Assembly: GCA_020631315.1 (NCBI GenBank)
Contig: JAHDHM010000208.1
Coordinates: forward strand, 1 to 6,766
Reading direction: 5' to 3'
DNA: 6,766 bases
Source of the DNA: Acidimicrobiales bacterium
Lineage (GTDB): Bacteria > Actinomycetota > Acidimicrobiia > Acidimicrobiales > Poriferisodaliceae
Position numbers and translations under genes: made by a program. Below are positions 1 to 5,332 of the stretch, piece after piece (positions within the stretch are counted from its first letter, which is position 1; each line of letters opens with the position of its first letter). The notes under the pieces are model-generated. The model was not told the DNA's origin. It did not search any database and saw nothing but the letters and a program-made list of their open reading frames with translations.

Positions 1-267
1 GCGGATCGCGCCGTCCACGTGGCTCCGGGCCTCGTGTGGATCAAGCCGCTCCACGCCAAGTTCAGCGACGCCGGCGCCTTCCAGCCGCGTGACATCGCCG
101 GCCACGCCGAGCAGGCCGGGCTGGTCCTCGACGGCGTGACGTTCATGATGCCGCCGCTCGACGGGCTCGGTGAGGGGCACCGCGTGCACCGACTCATCGA
201 CCGGGTCGAGCAGTCGACGAAGAACTTCTTCGGTCAGACGATCGTGGCGTCACTGCGCCACGCCTGA
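1..267 (+). CDS. 3' end of an unidentified protein (5' truncated by the window)
   Basis: The frame is open from the first base and ends in TGA at 265-267, giving 88 visible residues. A GTG at 19-21 lies inside the frame, but nothing marks it as a true start, so I treat the gene as entering from upstream. The fragment has a hydrophobic stretch (APGLVWIKPLHAKF), a segment reading FQPRDIAGHAEQAGLVLDG, a proline/methionine turn (FMMPPLDG) and the ending GQTIVASLRHA. The pattern 'phenylalanine-proline-x-aspartate, helix, AGL-strand, terminal strand ending in R' loosely recalls the last strands of class I SAM-dependent methyltransferases. I see no catalytic motif, so that is only a suggestion. Codon use matches the neighbours. 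The gene converges on the agmatinase-family gene with a single base (268) between the two stop codons. Confidence 0.7.
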   Translation, partial: ADRAVHVAPGLVWIKPLHAKFSDAGAFQPRDIAGHAEQAGLVLDGVTFMMPPLDGLGEGHRVHRLIDRVEQSTKNFFGQTIVASLRHA

Positions 268-268
268 G

Positions 269-1258
269 TCACATCCTGCCGTAGGGGACCTTCTGGGATC
301 CCTGACGGAGTGCGCGCAGGCAGATGACGTCGTGCGCGATCGTCGCTGCCGCGATGGCCGTGATCTCCGCGTGGTCGTAGGCCGGAGCCACCTCGACGAC
401 GTCGGCGCCTCGGATGTCGGCCCACTCGAGTGACCGCACGGCCTCCAGCGCCTGTGCGCTGGTGAGCCCGCCGGCGACGGGTGTGCCGGTTCCGGGTGCG
501 TACGCCGGGTCCAGACAGTCGATGTCGAATGTCAGATAGGCCGGACGATCACCGACGACGTCTCGAACGATGTCCATCGTCGGGGCGATGCCTTCTCGAT
601 GGACGAACGTCGAGGTGAGCACGGTGAAGCCGTGGTCGGTGCTGTTCGGCGTGCGGATGCCGATCTGAGCGGAGGTCGACGGATCGATGATCCCCTCGCG
701 AGCGGCACGAAGGAACATCGAGCCGTGGTCGAGACGGTCGCCGTCGTCGGGCCACGTGTCGCAGTGGGCGTCGAAGTGGATGAGCGACAACGGACCGTGC
801 TTCGCCGCGTGTGCCCGCAGCAGCGGATAGGTGACGAAGTGGTCGCCGCCGAACGACAGCAGGAAGGGCCCCTGCTCGATGATCTCCGCCGCATGCGCCG
901 TGATGCGGTCAGGTGCGTCCTCGGGGTGGCCGTAGTCGAGGTGGCAGTCGCCGTAGTCGGCGATGGCGAGCTCGGTCAGGGGATCGAAACCGAAGGGGTG
1001 GCCGGGAAGCTCGGCGATGCCGGTCGAGGCCTCGCGAATCGCTCGCGGTCCGAACCGTGCGCCCGGCCGGCCGGAAGTCGCGACGTCGAAGGGGATGCCG
1101 GTCACGACGACGTCGGCGTCGGCGATGTCGCGGGTGTAGTTGCGGCGCAGGAACGACACGGCGCCTGCGTACGGCGCCTCGTCACCGGGGCCGCGCAGGT
1201 CCTTGCGGCGGAAGGCCTGATCGCCGTCGATCGGTCCGGCCACGTCGTTGGTGGTCAT
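269..1258 (-). CDS. speB: Agmatinase-family ureohydrolase (agmatinase or related guanidino-acid hydrolase)
   Basis: This is a 329-residue cytosolic metalloenzyme of the arginase/agmatinase family, which removes urea from a guanidino group using a two-metal (usually Mn) centre. All expected ligands are visible: GGDH with His140, the HFDAHCDTW motif with Asp163, His165 and Asp167, and TFDIDCLDP with Asp245 and Asp247. The family DHGSMF motif (His178), the APGTGTPVAGG loop (255-264) and the late acidic residue Glu289 are also present. Length and the DHGSMF motif fit agmatinase (agmatine to putrescine plus urea) better than arginase. Guanidinobutyrase, guanidinopropionase and guanidine hydrolase share this fold, so the substrate is not fixed. 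The ATG at 1256-1258 overlaps the TGA of the Lrp gene (ATGA), and a GGGG run lies about ten bases upstream. It is the last gene of a GNAT-Lrp-ureohydrolase operon. The symbol denotes the family; substrate confidence is moderate. Confidence 0.93.
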   Translation of the reverse strand: MTTNDVAGPIDGDQAFRRKDLRGPGDEAPYAGAVSFLRRNYTRDIADADVVVTGIPFDVATSGRPGARFGPRAIREASTGIAELPGHPFGFDPLTELAIADYGDCHLDYGHPEDAPDRITAHAAEIIEQGPFLLSFGGDHFVTYPLLRAHAAKHGPLSLIHFDAHCDTWPDDGDRLDHGSMFLRAAREGIIDPSTSAQIGIRTPNSTDHGFTVLTSTFVHREGIAPTMDIVRDVVGDRPAYLTFDIDCLDPAYAPGTGTPVAGGLTSAQALEAVRSLEWADIRGADVVEVAPAYDHAEITAIAAATIAHDVICLRALRQGSQKVPYGRM

Positions 1259-1695
1259 CCGAGTCCCCAGTCGTAGGTCTGCTTGGTGATGCCGAGATAG
1301 CCCAGCTGTTCGACGTCGCGCACTCCCGGCAGTGCCCGGATGTCGGCCACCACATCGAGGTAGGCGGCGACGTCGGTGGTGATGATCTCGGCCAGCAGGT
1401 CGAAGCGCCCTGCGGTCATGACCACGTAGACGACCTCGTCGCGTCGGCCCAGAGCATCGGCAACGCTTCGGACATCGGCGTCGACGGTGAGCGCCACCAT
1501 CGCCTGATGGCCCAGGCCGATCTTTCGTGGGTCGGCGACGGCGACGATGTCGATCACGTCCTGTTCGATCAACCGGTTGACGCGCTGGCGGGCTGCGGCG
1601 TCGGACAGCCCGACGGCTTGGCCGAGCTGCGAGTACGGCATGCGGCCGTCGCTGCGCAGCAGCGTGACGATCTGATGGTCGATCTCGTCGATCAT
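1255..1695 (-). CDS. Lrp/AsnC-family transcriptional regulator
   Basis: This 146-residue protein has the two-part Lrp/AsnC build. The N-terminal winged helix-turn-helix starts IDEIDHQIVTLLRSDGR, and its recognition helix lies around residues 28-42 (GLSDAAARQRVNRL). A linker of the DPRKIGLGHQ type precedes the RAM effector-binding domain at about 65-140. That domain carries the characteristic turn GRFDLLAEI (96-104) and a closing segment EQLGYLGITKQTYDWG. Such proteins form dimers to octamers whose DNA binding responds to amino acids or related small molecules. It lies between and overlaps both neighbours by 4 bases (ATGA at 1692-1695 and at 1255-1258), so it is translationally coupled to them. 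The likeliest targets are its own operon and the divergent oxidase/aminotransferase genes, sensing the amine or amino acid they process; this is inference. It is slightly shorter than typical Lrp (about 150-165 residues) but complete. Confidence 0.95.
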   Translation of the reverse strand: MIDEIDHQIVTLLRSDGRMPYSQLGQAVGLSDAAARQRVNRLIEQDVIDIVAVADPRKIGLGHQAMVALTVDADVRSVADALGRRDEVVYVVMTAGRFDLLAEIITTDVAAYLDVVADIRALPGVRDVEQLGYLGITKQTYDWGLG

Positions 1696-2399
1696 GCGCT
1701 CGACGTGTCGGCAGCGCCGGCGTTGTCCGGGTGATCAGGGTTGTGCCACACGATGAGCGCAGCGTGGTCGTTCACGGCGGGGTCGACGATGTAGCCGTGC
1801 AGCGCGCACGGTGCCTCGAAACCGTTGCCGAGCTGGAAGGTGAGCGTCGGGTCGTACAGGTCGCCGGCCGTGACCGCCTCGATGTACTCGTCGGCGGTCA
1901 TGTCGTCCTTGTGGTCGGCGTAGCCGGGGATGACGCCGCCGGCGACGATGCCGCGCAGGCCCAGGCGGCGGCAGACGTCCTTGCGCAGGTCGTAGAGCTC
2001 GGCGCCGATGCCGCGTCGCCGGTGCGTCGGCCGGACCGCGATGTCGGTGCCGTAGTACCAGTCGCCGTCGGGGACGTGGCCGCTGCCGTCCTCGGGCACG
2101 ATGTCGTGGATGGTGTGTTGCGGGTTCGCCAGATCGAAGTCGACACGGATACCCAGGCCCGCGGCCACCACCTCGCCGTCGTCGAGGCCGACGTAGCAGC
2201 CCTCCGGGAAGTCGCCGGCCAGCCAGACGAGCTCCCTGGCGTGGTAGAGGTCCTCGGGGTCGGCGGTCGGGAACGACGCCAGCTCGAGTGCCTCGAGCTC
2301 GTCGGCCCACTCCACCCGGATGTGGTGGTACTCGAGGCCCGAGCGCGGCCCGATCACCGGTTCGCGGCGGTTCGAGGAGCCAGGCGCGTGTTCGTCCAT
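1692..2399 (-). CDS. Stand-alone GNAT acetyltransferase, similar to the N-terminal half of GNAT-nitrilase fusion proteins
   Basis: This is a 235-residue GNAT-fold protein. Acetyl-CoA-binding motif A is clear: YGTDIAVRPTHRRRGIGAEL spans residues 116-135, with the pyrophosphate loop R-R-G-I-G-A at 128-133, followed by a helix and the strand GIVAGGVIPGYAD (150-162). The segment after it (MTADEYIEAVTAGDLYDP, then LTFQLGNGFEAP) and the ending ALIVWHNP match, from memory, the GNAT half of the bifunctional GNAT/carbon-nitrogen hydrolase proteins (YhcX-like). Here the protein ends at 235 and no nitrilase domain follows. The acetyl acceptor is unknown; a polyamine, amino acid or amine is plausible from the company it keeps. 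The ATG at 2397-2399 has no clear Shine-Dalgarno but sits 8 bases from a TACCGT box, suggesting leaderless initiation. A GTG at codon 15 is an alternative start. The gene leads the GNAT-Lrp-ureohydrolase operon. Confidence 0.9.
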   Translation of the reverse strand: MDEHAPGSSNRREPVIGPRSGLEYHHIRVEWADELEALELASFPTADPEDLYHARELVWLAGDFPEGCYVGLDDGEVVAAGLGIRVDFDLANPQHTIHDIVPEDGSGHVPDGDWYYGTDIAVRPTHRRRGIGAELYDLRKDVCRRLGLRGIVAGGVIPGYADHKDDMTADEYIEAVTAGDLYDPTLTFQLGNGFEAPCALHGYIVDPAVNDHAALIVWHNPDHPDNAGAADTSSA

Positions 2400-2440
2400 G
2401 GCGTGCGACGGTAACCGAATCCGATGCAGCGGGGAAGTTC
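2397..2440 (-). promoter_or_regulatory. Candidate leaderless promoter of the GNAT-Lrp-ureohydrolase operon
   Basis: On the minus strand TACCGT (plus-strand ACGGTA, 2408-2413) matches the actinobacterial -10 pattern TANNNT. It lies 8 bases before the ATG, placing the predicted transcript start at or within a base or two of the start codon. No Shine-Dalgarno is visible. The -35 region is weak (TTCCCC at 2431-2436), so the call rests on the -10 and its spacing. Confidence 0.3.
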
Positions 2441-2458
2441 GGCGACGGATTCCGAATC
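2415..2458. repeat. Two copies of CCGAATC, the second forming a GATTC-C-GAATC palindrome; candidate operator
   Basis: CCGAATC occurs at 2415-2421 and again at 2452-2458, with 37 bases between start points. The second copy is part of a perfect inverted repeat, GATTC (2448-2452), one base, GAATC (2454-2458). Both lie between the two divergent start codons, next to or just upstream of the candidate promoters, where a regulator could govern both directions. The Lrp-type regulator encoded at 1255-1695 is the natural candidate, but the motif does not match a specific known Lrp consensus. A short repeat like this can occur by chance. Confidence 0.3.
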
Positions 2459-2474
2459 ACGGGCCGTCTCACCC

Positions 2475-2510
2475 TTGTCGATCGTGAAGTAGCTCACCTA
2501 CGGTGGGCCG
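2475..2510 (+). promoter_or_regulatory. Candidate leaderless promoter of the FAD oxidoreductase gene
   Basis: TTGTCG at 2475-2480 and TACGGT at 2499-2504 are spaced 18 bases apart and resemble -35 and -10 elements. The -10 ends 6 bases before the ATG at 2511, so the transcript would begin at or very near the start codon. GGTGGG (2502-2507) could be read as a Shine-Dalgarno, but only 3 bases separate it from the ATG, too close for normal use. CACC-TAC-GGTG (2495-2505) is a short inverted repeat overlapping the -10. Confidence 0.4.
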
Positions 2511-3920
2511 ATGCCGAGTGTCGACAACGCGATCGCCCGACCTCTGTGGCTGGATCGCGTCGAGCCTGCCATCACCCCGCGGTCCCCACTGTCAGGTGAC
2601 ACGACCGTCGACGTGGCCATCGTCGGCGGTGGCTTCAGCGGCCTGTGGACCGCGTACTACCTGCATCGCCTCGATCCGTCGCTACGGATCGCCGTGTTGG
2701 AGAAGACGTACTGCGGATTCGGGGCATCGGGCCGTAACGGTGGTTGGGCCGTCGGTGAACTGGCGGGGTCGTTCGAGGCGTACGCGGCCCGCGGTGGCGC
2801 TGATGCCGCGCTCCAGCTGCATCGCGAGGTCTTCGATTCGGTCGATGAGATCGGTCGGGTGCTGCACGCCGAGGACATCGACGGCGACTACGCCAAGGGC
2901 GGCACCATCTACGTCGCCCGCAGCGCCCCGCAGGAACAGCGGGGCCGAGCCGATGTCGCCGAATCACACGCGCATGGGCTGACCGAGGACGACATCCGCT
3001 GGGTCGACGCCGAGGAGGCATCCACCCACCTCGGGGCCACCAAGGTGCGGGGTGGCGTGCACTTCGCCCACACGGCGAGCGTCGACCCGGCCAAGATCGC
3101 ACGCGGCCTGGCCGACGTGCTCGAGCGTGGCGGCGTGTCGGTGTTCGAGCAGACGGCGGTGCTCGGCATCGAACCGGCGAGCGGCGGCACCGCGGGTGCG
3201 CGGGTCCGCACCGAGCACGGCACCGTCACCGCCGACGTGGTGGTCCGGGCGACCGAGGCCTACACCCGCGATCTCGAAGGTGAACGGCGCACCATCGCAC
3301 CGATCTACTCGTTCATGATCGCCACCGAACCCCTCGACGCCGGGGCGTTCCAGGACATCGGCCTGCACCAGCGGCAGACGTTCGCGGACATGCGCTACAT
3401 GGTCACCTACGGCCAGCGCACCGCCGACGACCGGCTCGCCTTCGGCTGTGCCGGAGTTCCGTACCTCTTCGGCTCGAAGATCTCGGCGGAGCACGAGAAC
3501 CACCTGCCCACGCACCGGAACATCCACGAGATCCTCGTCGACATGCTCCCGCAGGTCGCCGACGCCGAGATCACTCATCGCTGGGGCGGGGTGCTCGGCA
3601 TCCCTCGTCAGTGGGTGCCCGGCCTGACCTTCGACAGAGCGTCGGGCGTGGCGACACTCGGCGGCTACATCGGCGAGGGCGTGGCCGCCGCCAACCTCGC
3701 CGGTCGGACGCTGGCCGAGCTGATCGTCGGCGAGGAGACCGTTCGCACCGGACTGCCGTGGGTCGGTGCCACCAACCGCAAGTGGGAGCCGGAGCCGCTG
3801 CGTTTCATCGGCGTGCGCGCCAGCCGCGGCATCCTCACGAAGGCCGACGACCTCGAGTTCGGCAACGACAAGGAAGCCAAGTTCGCCACCTGGCTGTCGC
3901 GACTGCTCCGCGGCGCCTGA
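2511..3920 (+). CDS. FAD-dependent oxidoreductase of the DAO superfamily (PuuB/glycine-oxidase-like), substrate unknown
   Basis: This 469-residue flavoenzyme probably oxidises an amine or amino acid at its C-N bond. After about 30 N-terminal residues comes the FAD Rossmann fold: VDVAIVGGGFSGLWTAYYL, with Gly39, Gly41 and Gly44, and Glu64 closing the second strand to hold the ribose. GFGASGRNGGW (69-79) is the flavin-proximal signature shared with gamma-glutamylputrescine oxidase (PuuB) and relatives. The DAO-type segment HTASVDPAKIARGLADVLERGG follows at 187-208. The C-terminal flavin contact GGYIGEGVAAANLAGR is at 384-399. A tail (LPWVGATNRKWEPEPLRFIG) closes the protein; PuuB itself is shorter (about 426). 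No signal peptide or membrane segment is seen, so it should be cytosolic. It is divergent from the GNAT-Lrp-ureohydrolase operon and 48 bases upstream of the aminotransferase, so the two are probably co-transcribed. The family is secure, the substrate is not. Confidence 0.92.
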   Translation: MPSVDNAIARPLWLDRVEPAITPRSPLSGDTTVDVAIVGGGFSGLWTAYYLHRLDPSLRIAVLEKTYCGFGASGRNGGWAVGELAGSFEAYAARGGADAALQLHREVFDSVDEIGRVLHAEDIDGDYAKGGTIYVARSAPQEQRGRADVAESHAHGLTEDDIRWVDAEEASTHLGATKVRGGVHFAHTASVDPAKIARGLADVLERGGVSVFEQTAVLGIEPASGGTAGARVRTEHGTVTADVVVRATEAYTRDLEGERRTIAPIYSFMIATEPLDAGAFQDIGLHQRQTFADMRYMVTYGQRTADDRLAFGCAGVPYLFGSKISAEHENHLPTHRNIHEILVDMLPQVADAEITHRWGGVLGIPRQWVPGLTFDRASGVATLGGYIGEGVAAANLAGRTLAELIVGEETVRTGLPWVGATNRKWEPEPLRFIGVRASRGILTKADDLEFGNDKEAKFATWLSRLLRGA

Positions 3921-3968
3921 CAGCTGCGGTGTATCGAAACCGCCTGACCGAGATGGGATCATCTGCCC

Positions 3969-5252
3969 ATGACCGCTGATCTGCTGGCCCGCTACAAGGC
4001 CTCACTGCCGTCGTTCCTCAACCCGTACTACGCCGAACCGATCGACCTCGATCACGGCCAGGGCGGCTGGGTGTACTCGGCTGACGGCACGAAGTACCTC
4101 GACTTCTTCGGCGGTGTGCTGACCACGATGATCGGGCACGACAACCCCGACGTCACCGCCGCAGTGCAGGCCCAGGCGGCGAAGGTGATGCACACCTCGA
4201 CGCTCTACCTGAACGAGCAGATGATCGAGCTGGCCGAGACCATCGCCAGGTTGTCCGGGATTCCGGACGCCCGGGTCTTCCTGACGCCGTCGGGCACCGA
4301 GGCCAACGACACCGCGATCCTCCTCGCCACCTCGTATCGCAAGAGCAACCAGATCCTGGCGATGCGCAACAGCTACCACGGGCGGTCGTTCACGACGCAG
4401 GCCATCACGTCGCACTCGTCGTGGTCCTCGACCTCGCTGTCGGGCCTGCAGGTCACCTTCGTGCAGGGTCCGTACCGGCTCCGCAGCCCGTTCCGCGATC
4501 TCGATGGCGACGCCTACACGTCCGCCTGTGTCGACGATCTGCGCCAGCTGCTCGACATGACGTCGACCGGCGACGTCGCCGGCATGATCGCCGAGCCCAT
4601 CCAGGGCGTCGGCGGCTTCGCCACTCCGCCCGACGGCTTCTTCGGTGCGATGAAGAAGGAACTCGACAACCGGGGCATCCTCTTCATCTCCGACGAGGTG
4701 CAGACCGGTTGGGGTCGTACCGGCGAGCACTTCTGGGGCTACGAGGCGCACGGGATCGTGCCCGACATGCTCACGTTCGCCAAGGGTGTCGGGAACGGCA
4801 TCACGCTCGCCGGCATCGTCGCCCGCGCCGAGATCTTCGACACGATCGAGGTGCTCAACTTCTCGACGTTCGGCGGCAACCCGCTGAGCGCGGCCGCAGG
4901 CAACGCCACGATCAAGCACGTCCTCGAGCACGACCTGCAGGGCAACGCGCTCGAGATGGGCGGCCGCTTCCGGGCCGGTCTCGACGTGCTCGGCGATCGC
5001 TACGACTGGATCGGTGAGGTCCGTGGCAAGGGTCTGATGCAGGCGCTCGAGATCGTCGAGCCGGGCTCGACCGAACCATCGCCGGCTCGCACCGTGGCGT
5101 TCCACGAGGCGTGCAAGGCCGAGGGTTTGCTGGTCGGCAAGGGTGGTCTGTACGGCAACGTCATCCGCATCACGCCGATGCTCAACGTCAGCGCCGACGA
5201 GATCGACCACGGCCTCGCCGCGATGAGCGCAGCCGCGGCCGCGGTCGACTAG
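3969..5252 (+). CDS. Class III PLP-dependent aminotransferase (AGT2/GABA-transaminase-like)
   Basis: This 427-residue protein is a complete fold-type I class III aminotransferase, normal length for the family. The N-terminal region FLNPYYAEPIDLDHGQGGWV and YLDFFGGVLTTMIGHDNP (43-60) resembles alanine-glyoxylate aminotransferase 2. PLP-site residues are visible: PSGTEAND (107-114), YHGRS (136-140) that stacks on the cofactor, AEPIQGVGG (208-216), SDEVQTGWGRTG (241-252) with Asp242 for the pyridine nitrogen, AKG with Schiff-base Lys272, and STFGGNPLS (299-307). The amino donor is probably an omega-amino acid or a diamine such as GABA, beta-alanine or putrescine; the sequence does not settle this. 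It follows the FAD oxidoreductase after 48 bases without a strong terminator, so it likely acts on the same pathway. The ATG at 3969 has a weak GGGA ten bases upstream. GABA transaminase and putrescine aminotransferase remain the main alternatives. Confidence 0.92.
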   Translation: MTADLLARYKASLPSFLNPYYAEPIDLDHGQGGWVYSADGTKYLDFFGGVLTTMIGHDNPDVTAAVQAQAAKVMHTSTLYLNEQMIELAETIARLSGIPDARVFLTPSGTEANDTAILLATSYRKSNQILAMRNSYHGRSFTTQAITSHSSWSSTSLSGLQVTFVQGPYRLRSPFRDLDGDAYTSACVDDLRQLLDMTSTGDVAGMIAEPIQGVGGFATPPDGFFGAMKKELDNRGILFISDEVQTGWGRTGEHFWGYEAHGIVPDMLTFAKGVGNGITLAGIVARAEIFDTIEVLNFSTFGGNPLSAAAGNATIKHVLEHDLQGNALEMGGRFRAGLDVLGDRYDWIGEVRGKGLMQALEIVEPGSTEPSPARTVAFHEACKAEGLLVGKGGLYGNVIRITPMLNVSADEIDHGLAAMSAAAAAVD

Positions 5253-5255
5253 GTC

Positions 5256-5266
5256 GTCGCAGCGAC
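5256..5266. repeat. GTCGC-A-GCGAC palindrome just after the aminotransferase stop
   Basis: A perfect 5-base inverted repeat with a one-base centre starts 4 bases after the TAG stop. It is too tight to form an ordinary RNA hairpin at full length, though GTCG (5253-5256) with CGAC (5263-5266) could pair around a 6-base loop. No T tract follows, so it is not a classical terminator. Chance is a serious possibility in GC-rich DNA. Confidence 0.25.
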
Positions 5267-5274
5267 TGAGGCAG

Positions 5275-5309
5275 CGGATTGAAGAGCTGACGGGGCGGGT
5301 TCCAATCCG
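5275..5309 (+). promoter_or_regulatory. Inverted repeat CGGATTG...CAATCCG in the leader of the sulfhydrylase gene
   Basis: CGGATTG at 5275-5281 and CAATCCG at 5303-5309 are perfect 7-base complements separated by 21 bases. They sit in the 80-base gap before the O-acetylhomoserine sulfhydrylase start. They could be an RNA stem in the leader or two half-sites for a regulator of sulfur/methionine genes. I could not match the region to a SAM-II or SAH riboswitch core, so no named element is claimed. Confidence 0.3.
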
Positions 5310-5320
5310 TTGAACCGTCG

Positions 5321-5327
5321 AGGGGAG
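5321..5327 (+). promoter_or_regulatory. Strong Shine-Dalgarno of the O-acetylhomoserine sulfhydrylase gene
   Basis: AGGGGAG lies 5 bases before the ATG at 5333. It is the only strong ribosome-binding site at the start of a transcription unit in this window. It fixes the start codon and contrasts with the apparently leaderless genes at 2399 and 2511. Confidence 0.75.
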
Positions 5328-5332
5328 TCGTC

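Noticed and set aside
599..1276. 225-codon open frame on the + strand opposite the ureohydrolase gene
   Set aside because: It is antisense to a gene with complete catalytic motifs. Its translation is Val/Gly/Arg/Glu-rich with no recognisable domain, the usual shadow of GC-rich third codon positions.
1731..2414. 227-codon open frame on the + strand opposite the GNAT gene
   Set aside because: It has low-complexity Val/Ala/Asp/Arg composition, no motif, and lies fully across a convincing GNAT domain.
3908..3929. Possible hairpin CCGC...GCGG at the end of the FAD oxidoreductase gene as a terminator
   Set aside because: It has only a 4-base stem plus an interrupted 2-base extension and no following T tract. 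It is unlikely to stop transcription into the aminotransferase gene.
2964..3962. 332-codon open frame on the - strand opposite the FAD oxidoreductase gene
   Set aside because: It is a mirror of the real gene with no domain signature. The sense frame carries the FAD motifs.
4002..5210. 402-codon open frame on the - strand opposite the aminotransferase gene
   Set aside because: It is long but Arg/Val/His-rich with no family features. The sense strand encodes every PLP-site motif.
5253..5332. SAM-II or SAH riboswitch upstream of the sulfhydrylase gene
   Set aside because: I looked for the conserved core strings and pseudoknot pattern of these classes and did not find them. Only unexplained inverted repeats remain.
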